Below, piece after piece: positions 46,154 through 58,100 of a stretch of 64,000 bases of DNA. The notes under the pieces are model-generated. The model did not search any database. It had not been told where the DNA came from and was given only the letters and a program-made list of their open reading frames with translations. The position numbers were made by a program, and so were the translations under genes. Positions within the stretch are counted from its first letter, which is position 1. Each line of letters opens with the position of its first letter. Source of the stretch: Bimastos eiseni (Eukaryota; Annelida; Clitellata; Crassiclitellata; Lumbricidae); contig OY365810.1 in NCBI GenBank assembly GCA_959347315.1, forward strand, positions 29,068,924 through 29,132,923, written 5' to 3'.

Positions 46154-49100
46154 TGTAATCCTAAATATAGAATAAGATATAAATGCGAAAAGATGAGCCA
46201 GGAAGAACAACGTATGAACTATTTTTTAAACAAGATAGTTAATAGTTTAAACCACCAGACTAAATGCTCATGCAACAGAAGTGCAGCTAATTGTGATGTG
46301 TAATTAGGCCAGAAGACAGGCTTTGGTTTTGATAGATTGTAGATTTGTAGATTGTCATACATGATACTTCTAACATAATCTTAGTCACCCATAGAAAGGA
46401 GAAACCACACATCACCAGTTGAAAATCATTAAATTATAATGTGAAATTTTACTGAAACAAAGTTAAGCAGCAAACTGACAATAAGAAATGACAAATACTA
46501 ATTAATGAAACTAAATTTTTTATTGCTATTTCTGTTATAAAAAGTATATTTTAAGAAACTTTTTACATGGGACATATACGTGGATGTGCAGATGAATCAA
46601 CAACATACCATTCTTTAGGTTAAGTACTTGTACTCATTCATTCAAGAAACATTTAAAGAGCACCCTTTCAAGGTAGCCACTCCAAAGTGCTCCCAATTCC
46701 AGCCACTACTAAGGAAAAAGACTTGCATGCCTCCTGTATGTACTTACATCTGATATTAAAATATGCTTAATTGCTTATGTGATTAATGGGTCACAGAGTT
46801 AAATAAGGATAAGCTGAATAAAATAGAAAATATTTCTCTCATTTGAATCCACTTTTCTCAACCAGACCGTTTATTGCCTTGACAATATATGTATACTCTC
46901 GCTGGATCGTTCTAGAATTTTGTCTGTCTGTGTCATCGAGTGTGGATTTCCATCTTTTGCCATCCAGTGTCCATCTGGTGAATGCCTCCATTTGTCACGC
47001 AATGCCAAGTCAGCCAGACGAAAGGTCGGTCTAATGCGTTGCAAGCAGAAAGCAATCAATTCCATGTTACCTGCCCCGCGGAGACCGAACTCGTTCCGAT
47101 AAAGGCAAATATTTCCGGTTTTCCGTGGCATCATCGATCCATGGTCAATCACAGATCGGATCGAATGATCCATTTCTGACGGGATTAATTAGAATCGTTG
47201 CTTTGATTGTCGGTTGCAAAGCTAAGGGCTGTGTTGTGGAAGTGCCTGAAAGTGCTTGAGGGTTAGTTTTGAATGCTGTTTGCTTTCAATCTATGCTTGA
47301 TTGATCTTCTGGTCAAACGCTTGATAAGAAGCAGAAGCACCCAATATCACATGCTGAGTTTTGCTGGTTATTATTTAACTATACTTTCTGTCCTAGACGC
47401 TGTCAGTCTTGGTGGTTGCTGCTGCTGCTCCTAGACTTCCTCAGTATTAATTATCAGTCTGTGACTAAGTATGAACTGTATAAGAAATCATCTGTCTACA
47501 ATATCGTATGAGTCAGTGAAAAATCAAAAACCTTATTTATATATTTAAGTTAAAAATAGTTAAGTTAAAATCAATATCCTTTATCATAGATAAAGGATAT
47601 TGATTTTAACTAGAAAATACCTCAAAATCAGAAACGCCCTTTATGCATATGAAGTTCAGGTGAACAGTTACCAGTTATTAACAGTGTATGAAGTTTAGGC
47701 CAAATAGAATAAATCATCAGTTTGCAAATAGTGATTACTTGATTTGTTTAAAGGGAAAGAATTTTAATTCTAACTGATAAATCGAACAAATGAAGTATAT
47801 ATTATTGATACTTTGTGCCTGTGAATAAGCTTGTCTTCTCTTGACTGCGCTTTTGTGGGCACTGTAGAAATGTTGAGATTACAATACTTGTATTTCATGG
47901 TCTTTGGGCTTGTATTGGAATAGAAAGCCACAATCCTCTTGTTTGAAATGTTTACTTAGCGGTATTTCAACTTTCGTCGCCAAGCTGATTTGTATTGTCA
48001 TTGATGAAAGTACTGCTAAAATAGAAATAAATGTTAATCTGCTTTGAAATTTCAAATGTTTCCCTGTGGAAGAAACTAATCCATCCAATGGCTTCACTTT
48101 AATAGTTTACTGAATGCTGCTTCTGACTAGGAGTGTCAGAAGTTCTTGGAAGAACTCTACTAAAGTCCATTCTTAAGTGTCAACAAACTCACATCCAGCT
48201 TTCTTAGATGGTTCTTTTTCTCATCCATGAGATGTGAGGATCCAGCAAGACAGACAAGCGACAAACAAACAAGCAGAAATATTGGCGGACAGAAAGACGA
48301 TTCCTGTGCTTGCCTTCCTTCTGGCTGTCAGTTGTACTTAAGGAGCTTTGTCTTATTCTTCTTCTGATAGTAAAGGGGGTTCATCTGAATCCAGTCATTT
48401 ATTATTGTCAATCTTGTCATCTTTGCTTTGCATCTTGCTTCATGGATAGATTTGTAGTACTTTATCTAACTTTCCATCTTGGCAAACTTCTGAAACGTTT
48501 TGGAGTATTACCTGTACCCATATGTGTACGTATGTCTGTATGGACCTTTGTGACTACTGTTTTTTTCTTCCTACCCTGTGGCGTTCACTGAGTGAGGGGC
48601 TTTAATCTTGGCCTCTAGTTTGTATGTCAGATTGCACACACACATATATATGATTGCATATAATTTATGTAAATTATGTATGTAATGTATGTAACAGTGA
48701 AGTGTATTGTGTAGCACTGAATAGTTGACAGTGTTGCATGGTTGTAATGTAGCTGGGTGGCCAAAGTTGGAAGGTGTTTGTCTGCTCTCTGCCGGCGGAC
48801 GGACGTCCTGCCGACCGCCTGATAGGAGGAGGAGGAAGAGGAAAGCATGGTTGTGGTCGTCCTATCGATTGAAGTCGATGAGCATTTGAAGGAAGAAGAG
48901 GAAGACCTAGTGACTCAGTAGATATGTTCACTTCACTTCACATGATCTCCTCCTCCTCCTCCTCTATCCCTTTCATGTCACTTCCTTCAAGTCATTGCTT
49001 TTTATGAGGATGCTTCAAGGGACGGACGGATGGTCGGCGGTTGACCGTCTAAGACAAGCAGAAATGCCATGACCTTGTCTGGCTTGGACCAGAGCAATAA

Positions 49101-52100
49101 AGGTCCAGAAGTCCGGCCAGCAACATGCTCCAGCTAAGCCAACTCGCTTATAGAGCTTAGGTCTAAGCTTTTGTCTCCCTTTGTGTCTGTCTGTCTGTCT
49201 GCCTGCCTGCCTGCAGTGCCTGCCTATCTGTCTGTCTGTCTGTCGGTTCAGCATATGTATGTTTTGTATATATTTCAAACTCCTCAGCCATCAGCTATTT
49301 CAAGCATGGAGTGTATACAACAGTTGATACATACACACAAACAAATACTCGTACATAATGTGACTGCATGCATGTTAACATATGTACATATCTGAGTACA
49401 TTCATAGATGCATTTTATCAGAGTAAATTTTTTCATGCATATTACATAAATACATATAAACACACATACATGCATATACTAGCAACATACATACATGCTT
49501 TCTTACATACAACCATACATACATTCATCCTCACATACATACATACCAGGGTATGGGGATCCAATGAGGTATTGCATTTAGTCCTACTTTTGGGAACTCC
49601 TATGCAAGTGGCCACTCTCCTTGAACTTGCTCGTGCTGATCTGTAGTGGTCTTCGAAACAGAAATGTGTTTGGTAGGTACAGAAGTAGAGAGTTAGACAC
49701 AGAAAGGTTCAACATTTTGTCCTTGTCTATGTTGAGACATTGATATCTGACGAATTCTGTAAATGGATCTCTTCAGTTGGATTTGCTGCTGCTAATTCGT
49801 CATATTGTCAGCTCAGTTGGAGGTGGTATTCACCTTGAAATCAGCCACAACGCCTGGATAGATCTGTTCATTTGCTAATTTATTCACTCATTCATTCTGA
49901 AAATTTATATGGCACCCCTTCGAGAAACCTACTCAATGGCGCTGCCAACCCTGCCATGCCTAAGAAAGAAGACTTGTGTGACTTATAAAAATAATAGTTA
50001 CTAATAAAAATAACTATGATATCCGTTTGTTAATGCAGATTGACAAACATGCAGTAAGATTGCAAGATATGATAGTGAAAGTTGATAACAAAGTTTATAG
50101 GAGTAGAATTTTACTGTATGGTAGCCTGCAAGACGTCCATATGTCCTACTGTTCAATTTATATCTGTGTGTTATCAGTCAACCATCTCCCTGCCCTGGCT
50201 ATTAATAAATATACAAGACCCTGTGCTTCCTGAATGTGAGAAAGTCATGGACACTAGAATTGTATGTACAAGCAGAGAATTTTCTTGGTCAGTAATTGAC
50301 TACCAATGTTTAGTAAGCTTTTCCTAATGGTTTATCAGCTATTGAGGTTTCAACACAAGAATACGAAATAGAATGACTGATGTAGAAATGGATGATAACT
50401 CATAGGTCCTAAGTACACTTGCATCAAATGATTGGCTGCACTGTTTGATTAGATGACAACTTCTAGACTCTTGTTATTGTGTTATGGTATTGTTAATGAG
50501 AATTATGATGCTTGTTGCAAAAATAATGACTACCAATGTTATTTAGTGAGCTGAAGGAACACTAAGTGCAGGAGTAGTAGGCTTGTGGAATGGTTTGGAT
50601 GATAGAACTGTTTCAATGGATGATATATCACAGCTTTTAAGATAAAGCTATGAAAATTGGAATTATAAGCATGTTCCAGGTTAATTTGCCCCAGGTTTAG
50701 CCCAGAGTAAGCGTCTTTTGAACCACCTTGAACCATTGTCATGTTATGTTCATGCAGATTTGACTGTTTAGAAACTGTTTTGGATTCACTAGATAATGGT
50801 GATTATACAAGTCATAGATTTCTCAATAGGCCCATGTACAAGTGCATCAGCCTTCAATCTCTTGAACATGTTTTTAAGAGTTTCTATACAGTTGCATAGC
50901 AATCAATCAATCAAAAATACTTGATATAGCGCTAAAGCAAGTCTCTAGCCATTTATATAACGCCTTTAAAGACCCAATAGGGAGCCACAACAATCTTGTA
51001 TTCTTCACGACGTGTGTTGTCGTTAAATTTTTATACAATCAATGAGATCATGATTATTTTTGGTGTAGGAATTCTTGCTAGTTGTGTAAAGTCCTGCTTG
51101 ATTTGTTTTTCAGCTACCAGTTTCCCACAATGCAGCAGATTGGAGAAGATCTTATTCATGTTCTAGATCAGTTGAAGTGAGTTTCTCATCAGATTCTGCT
51201 TACATTTGAATCTCTGAATTGTTAGAGTACGACTTACGAGAAATTCAGATCTCCGAGAAAGATCTACGCTTTTCAGTTATTATTGGAACTGACATATCAC
51301 TATTATGACTATGCTGTTTGACTTTTATTCCTGTTTAAGACAGTAGAGTGTGTCAGGTAGGGATGAATCTATTAGCTTTATTTTGCCGTATTCCAATTCC
51401 TTTTATTTGTCGTGCTTCTTTGATGATTCTCGATTCGATCCGATTAATCGGCAAGATCTATTTTCGTTTGGTTCAATGCACTGTGTTTAACTCCTTGATC
51501 GTGGTAATGGGAAAAACAAAATCTTACGATATAAGATTTTGTTTGATTTGTCGTTTAAATAGCATATCCCAAGAACATAATAAATTATTATGTGCAATTA
51601 AATTACTTTTTTTGGTATTTGAATGCACTAATTCTGATTATTTGTATTTGGTCAAATCTGGCTAAAGACGATTTCTGGATCAAGATTTGGTTCAAACCTA
51701 ATGTCAGATCTTTACTAATCATCCTAAATAGTTCAGTCTCCGGATAATTTTTTTTGGTATAAGTTGTTAATACACACTTCAATTAAGCAGTCTACAAATG
51801 TTGCCAATGAAAAACAAAGAAGCATGCCATACATATGGAAATAAGCAGCAGATGTTAGTGTCTGGATAAAAGTAAGCAAGTGTTTGTTGTTGGCACTGCC
51901 TGCTCTGTGTACATGGATCATTTTGGTTTGAATAGTTTAACACCTTGACAATGAGCTGCATTAGTTTCCCAATCGCTTGTAGTACTCTGTTTTTCAAAGT
52001 GTTAATTAATTTACAGGCTCATTAGCAGGTAGGTTATGCTGCTTGCTTACAACAGTGTGCTCACATTACTGGTTGCATGCAAATGAGAAAGGGGTCATCA

Positions 52101-55100
52101 CAGGTTTCAGAGTGGTGACCTTTTATGGTTCTACATTGCTTAATGGTATTTCTTTTTGTCAAGTACAAAATCTATAAATACCTATTGTATTCAGTGGTGG
52201 AACCAGGCTTGCCGACAGCAATTCTGACTCCCTAGACAGAGCAGCCACATAAATCTGGGCCCCTAGGCAGAGTAGTATGGGCCTCTAAACTATCTTTGGA
52301 ATCTATGAGAATATTGAGCCTTAAAAGTCGCCGGGCCCCTGAGCATTTGCCCCTCTGCTCCCCTGTTGGCTGGCCTGGATGGAACTGTTATATATTATAT
52401 AGAGATGTTACATTGTTTGATATGGTGAATTTTGTCATTTAGGGTGAAGGAGGTGATTTGCTTTGGTGAGGGGGCTGGGGCAAATATACTGGCAAGATTT
52501 GCTGTAAGTTTACTTCTTCGTCCATTGTGCTATATTAAGTAGCCTAACATTTATCAGGACCACTTTTCTTTCCTGTGTGCTTGTTCTCTAACCTGCACAC
52601 TCGCATTCAGACAACACCTCGTCTTTACACATTCTACATTTCAACACCTTTACACTTATACTCCTAATAAACCTAATCAATGTAGTCCTACAATTACCAA
52701 GCCCTTACTCCTGTATTTCTCGAATTCATCATCCTATCACACGTATTCATAGACTTATCCCTACACATTTATTCTTTCAATTCCTTATCTTTATATATGA
52801 ATTCATTGAATTGTTTCTAATTCCTCCTTTGCATTTGTGCAATTCTTAATCCTTGTACTTTTACTCCAACATTCATGTTCCTTACTATTGTGTTCCTGCA
52901 ATCCTTACACAAGTTTGTCTAAGTACTTTTCATTCATCAATCCTATCCTTTCGTTCTTTCTCCACCATCTCTGCCTTCTCCTTTACCTATTTCTGCCACC
53001 CTAGTCTTTTCTTCTAGTCGTTCTCCTCTTCCTCCTCTTTTGTTCACCATTTATCAGTTCCTTACCTTTTGTTGTGTCAAAGGCTTTTGTCTGTTTTGTT
53101 GACAACAATAGATGACTCACCTCCATCGCGTGCACGGCGTCTGTCTGATGCATACAACTGGAACAGCAGCTGGACTTCTTGACTCTCTCAAGGACAAGGT
53201 ATTGTCTCTCAAATCACAATAGAAACTGAATTGTCTCCAACGAATGGATGCCGCAGCAGGTGTTGAGATAAAACTACCCATTGAAAGGCACAGCAATTGC
53301 ATCAAATTAAAGATGGTTGCATTTTGGGAAACTAAATTTGATGTGATTAAATTATGGGGGAAATTATTTTAAATTGCAGATGTGACTGAAAACTCCTGAA
53401 GTGTCTCTCTCAATCTTTTCAGGAATATAAGTTATTGACTAATAGATTTATTTTTATTCTCATTTTTTTCAAATCTTTTGATGTAGGTGATGAGTTGGAA
53501 GTTGGACACAATCGGAATGAATCCATCTGCTGAGAATTATCTCGTTCTCCATCGATTTGGTGCCGTATGTATCAAACAATTAAGTATCATGATAAAGATC
53601 GATGATCATCAGCTAAGTTACAGTAACTGAGAAAAAGAATTCTTTTTCAAAATGACACACTGTAACACTGTAATATGCAGGATATGATGAATCAGCTGTT
53701 CAAGTGAATGTAACTGGAAGGTGGTCCGTAAAGTAAGGATAAGACACTGGCATGTAGAACAGAGCAGGCAAGTTTGATTCTTTCTGCCTCATTAGGTTGA
53801 TTAGTCCTTCTTTTGTCAGGCAGTGGACCAGTGGTGTTGGTTAAATTTGATGTATAATATGATTGGGATCTTTTACGTCTGCCAACATTTAAATATGGCT
53901 CCTGAAATAAGTTGCAAACCAGTGTGTTTGTAGCTAATGACCATGTTCGTTGAGTGAGGAAATGTTTGGCTATATTTTGCGAAGTGCATGTGTATAGGAA
54001 AACCATAGCTTGCTAATTGGATGCACAATAATTTCACTGCTGCTGTGGCATTGCCTGACAAATTAAATTATATACACTCGACCTAATGAAGTTATCAAAC
54101 AACACCTTTCATGATACGAATGGGTTTTTTATATCTCCCAAAACTCAAGCAAAGTAATCAGTATACAGAAATAAAAAGTTGTAAACTAAAAATAAGTAAG
54201 TTTATTCCTTATTTAAACAAATGCATATCCACACTAGGGTATACAATAGCTTTAAAAATACAGCATAACATCAAAGCCTCCTTTAACGTTATGATGATCA
54301 GTGATAGTTTGTCCAAGGAAAAAATTTTTATTTTCCCAAAAGCGAATTAAAAAATCTAGATTTGAGCCCAGACAGCCCTGCGTAATGTATCAGACAGCCA
54401 TGCATTGTGTAATGTATCCCTACCTAATGAAGTTGCTGCACTTGTCATTGCTCTTGGTGTTGTTATAATTAATATTGCATTACACATAAAATTGTTATAT
54501 CTGGTTCTGCTTGTTTTAACTGCTGCTTTGGATATGTTGTCAACTACAACAACAATGTTGGACATAAAGACTAAGGTGAGAATTAATAAAAATTGCTTTT
54601 ATTAAGTTAAGCATTGTTTATCAGAGTAAAATGGTTTTTAATATTTTTTCTCATTTTCTCCTTGAACTCTTAAGGAGACTTTTGAAAGATGAGTATTGCA
54701 TGTGGCAGTTGACAAGGTCTTCAGCTCACTATTTCCCTGTGAGCCTAGAGAGTGGAATTCAGGAGTAATTATTGTGGGATTATGCAATAATCAACGACAG
54801 GGATTATAGATTACGGTTGCCATCATTTCATATTGCGGTGCTGTCCATATCTGATCGTTAGATCAATGTTTTCGTCTGTGACGCGTTGGAACGGATGACA
54901 GAAACCAAAATGCGGACAGTATGCGCTCATGAAAGCAAACAGGTTCCCGTGGATTGGCATGTTGTTCAGTCTGATGATGTTCTCACATGGGACGTTAATG
55001 CTCTGCACTGTGGAGCCATCGCTTCATTATTTCCTGTGCATTATGTAGCATTCTCATTGGTGTAAATTACTTGTGGGTTGAGACACTTGCTAATTGTTGC

Positions 55101-58100
55101 CAATATGCACTTGATGGAGGTTTCGCTTATTCCACCGATCCTTTGGGGAATTTTGTGGACCAGTGGACTCTTTGGAATTAGTTGAGTACTCTTCTGGGTC
55201 TGATATGGTTGTATGAATATCTTTGAATTGTTTGTCATATTGCTATGAATTCTATGCCTCAGATGTAATTGTCTATGCTACTTATGCGATATTATGAGCA
55301 TCATCACTGGTAGGCCTACTGATGTATTGTGCCTCTCTGAGCACGGGATGTCAATGCGAATATATCTATGATGGTGATGTAGTCATTTGTACTTGTCTTG
55401 TACCAATATGATGAGCATCCGTGTGCCTTTATTTACGGTACTAATGTAATCTGAATATCAATGGTATTGCTACTCTGTCTCAGGTATCTCTTGATCTTGT
55501 TGTTCCTGAATGGTTCTTGACGACACTGACTCACTGTTGGCTGTAGAGAAATTGCAAGCAACAAGCTTTGTAAACAGTTTTGTTACATGTACAAGACTTG
55601 CCATGACGAATTGTTGTGTGTGGCTGATTATATTCAATCTAATTGCATTGTTTTTTAATCTGAGTTCAGCCTGGAAGGCACAGATTTGTCACTTTCCAGT
55701 ATCTGCGAGCAGGTGGATGGCGACGCAGGTTTACACTTCCAGTTGCCAGAGTAAAATCTTCTTCCTATACCCTCATCCCTTCCTACTAACACTTGCTAAG
55801 ACATCAGTTAGATACTGTGCAATTCCCTCCACTGGTTCAAATAACTCTGTCTGATCCAGGAATCATCTGTCTGGCCATGGGTGACGGTGTTTCCTTTTGG
55901 TCATTGACTACGACTAACTTCTTGTTTTGGCTTCAAATTTGACGGATTTGGATCTGATTTTTCAAGCAAAACACTTTTGTTCAGTATTTGCAGCACAGTT
56001 GAATGGTAGGTTTCAGATCTTCCACTTCACACATTTGAACAATAACAGTTGTCTACTAATCGCAGAAAAACAACTAATAATAATATTATTAGTTGTTTTT
56101 CTATTATGTGCTATGCTTTCACTCCAAAACATTTCACTTAGTTATTTAGACTTTTGTTTTACCCTGTATGCATTAGCCTTCTTGCATGCTCCTCTGGAAA
56201 TCTGTGTGTTTGTCCAATGACTTGCTGAGGGTTTTTTTGCAGATCATCTTCATTATTTTGAACTCTCCTGTTACACCTGCTCTTCTATGTTGGCTACACT
56301 GGCTTCCTGTCTGCCATTGTATCCAATTGAAGCTTGACACTCCTCATGTACCTGTAGAGCAAGTGGTATACACATACACGGTGTGGCACTGTGGCTGATC
56401 GGTTAGAGCAGTCGGCCCGTAACACTCAATGTGCGCTGAGTGAGCGGGTTCGACCCTCATCAGAGGCGTCACTGTGTAGGGACCTAGTCATGAGCAATGA
56501 GCAAGTCATTCGCACGCAATTGCCCTGCAGTTTTACTGCAATTGCACTGTCGAGGCATGTGCACTCCTGAGCAAAAGATGTTGGAAGAAGAGCAATATAA
56601 AATTACAGAATATTTAGAATAAATCTATGTCTTTCTTTGATCAGCGTTCATTTGCGGTTGTTGGTCCCTCCATCTGGAAGTCTATAGCTGTGTTTGCAAC
56701 TCCATTAGAAAGACAGTCTTCCACTGTAAACTGAAAACTGATGTCTTCCAGTCTATTTATGGCTCTTAATGGTTTCTCGGCTTCAATATGCACTTCTGAA
56801 CTTTGTAAGTAGGCCATTATCAAAATTACAGTTGTATTGTAGTATATTGTATCATCGGAGACTATGTTTTTATTGGATCCTGGTACTTGGAGGATGATTA
56901 TTGGATGGTCATTTTATGTCTCTCCTGAGCTTTATCTCTTTGTCCTATGTAATTGCTACCATAAACAAAACTGGCTTTTGTATTTGGTCTGTTTGACATC
57001 CTGCATGTTGTGAGCATCAATTATGCTTCTCTTTCATGGCATCATCAACAATTCAACATATCATCATCATCATTATCATCATCATCATCGTCGTCGTCAT
57101 CATCATCATCAACTCCTCCTTCTTCATCATGAATGTTATGAATATGAATTATGTTTGGATGGATGTCTGTGAATGGTTGAGATTGTTTGCTATGTTATCT
57201 TTTTGTCTGTCTGCCTAACACATATCATACTTGTAGCTGGCATCTTCTCAGTCTATCTGTCTGTCTCTTGTGCTTGCTAAATGTCTCTGCTTTCATCATG
57301 ATCTCTGTGTCTTTCTCTGTTTGTTCGTGTGCTTCTCCTTTTGTGTGGTCAGTGATTAAGTTTTGCTTTGCTTCCCAGTGACATTGATGACCTCTCTGGC
57401 AGAGGGGACAGTTGTCATTCCAGACGTATTATTGTTCTCTTGAGCTGATGTGTCTTGTTTTTGTATCTAAGTGTGTTTTCTATTTGTCTGGCCCTTAGTT
57501 CACCAAGGCAAGTGACAAAGAAGAGCTGAAGACCATTGTGGAGAGCTATCAGGAGGCTCTCAGGAACAAGGCCAATGCGAAAAACCTCAAGAAGTTTGTG
57601 GAGGCATTCCTAAGGTAAGTGCATTATAATGGTTTTGTCTGATCAAATGTGTAGCACTTTAGAAAATGTGCTCTATTTCCAGCATTCAGGATAAATTAGA
57701 AAAGTACTATTTGGCAAGTGTTACAGAGTAACTTAGTATCTAGTACTTACACTGGAGCCTCATTGAATGCTGCTTTTGCAAGTAGTATCAGGGACAACCA
57801 AGAGCTGCATGATAATAATTATGAGGGACAGCTGAGGGTACTGTAAAATGAGTTTATGGTATAGCTGATTTAATTTTAACCATGTGTCGATCTTGTTTTT
57901 CGAATTGGCACTACAATAAGGCTTGCAATAAGAAGAATTGATGTATCAATATTCTTAATTCTTTACATCTGATTTATACTGTAACTGTTCGCTTTTGATA
58001 AATTTCATGCATATTACATAAAGTTTGGACAGCATTTAATGCTCTTTCTGATTCTGAATTCCTGAGTTCAGAATAACTAAATCTGATAACTTTAGAATGA

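Larger units (their letters stand above)
38238..51113 (+). other. NDRG: NDRG intron 3, 12.9 kb
   Basis: The largest intron. It contains SINE copies (38385, 45805), three reverse-strand LINE fragments (40823-41800, 42960-43665, 44640-45260), CpG-rich islands (42260-42570, 46880-47180), a 49-nt palindrome (47563-47611), a long (TA)n (46082-46150), CTGT tracts (49181-49245) and short repeats (46636, 49890, 50950). 38700-40800 and 47650-48900 hold nothing I recognise apart from short ATC or AT tracts. Confidence 0.6.

Noticed and set aside
55510..55854. 114-codon plus-strand frame in NDRG intron 7
   Set aside because: No recognisable motif, AT-rich codons, no splice-site support; treated as chance.
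56381..56480. tRNA gene
   Set aside because: Boxes A and B are present but there is no acceptor stem or sensible anticodon arm, and the SINE body follows; same for 13640-13853 and 45805.
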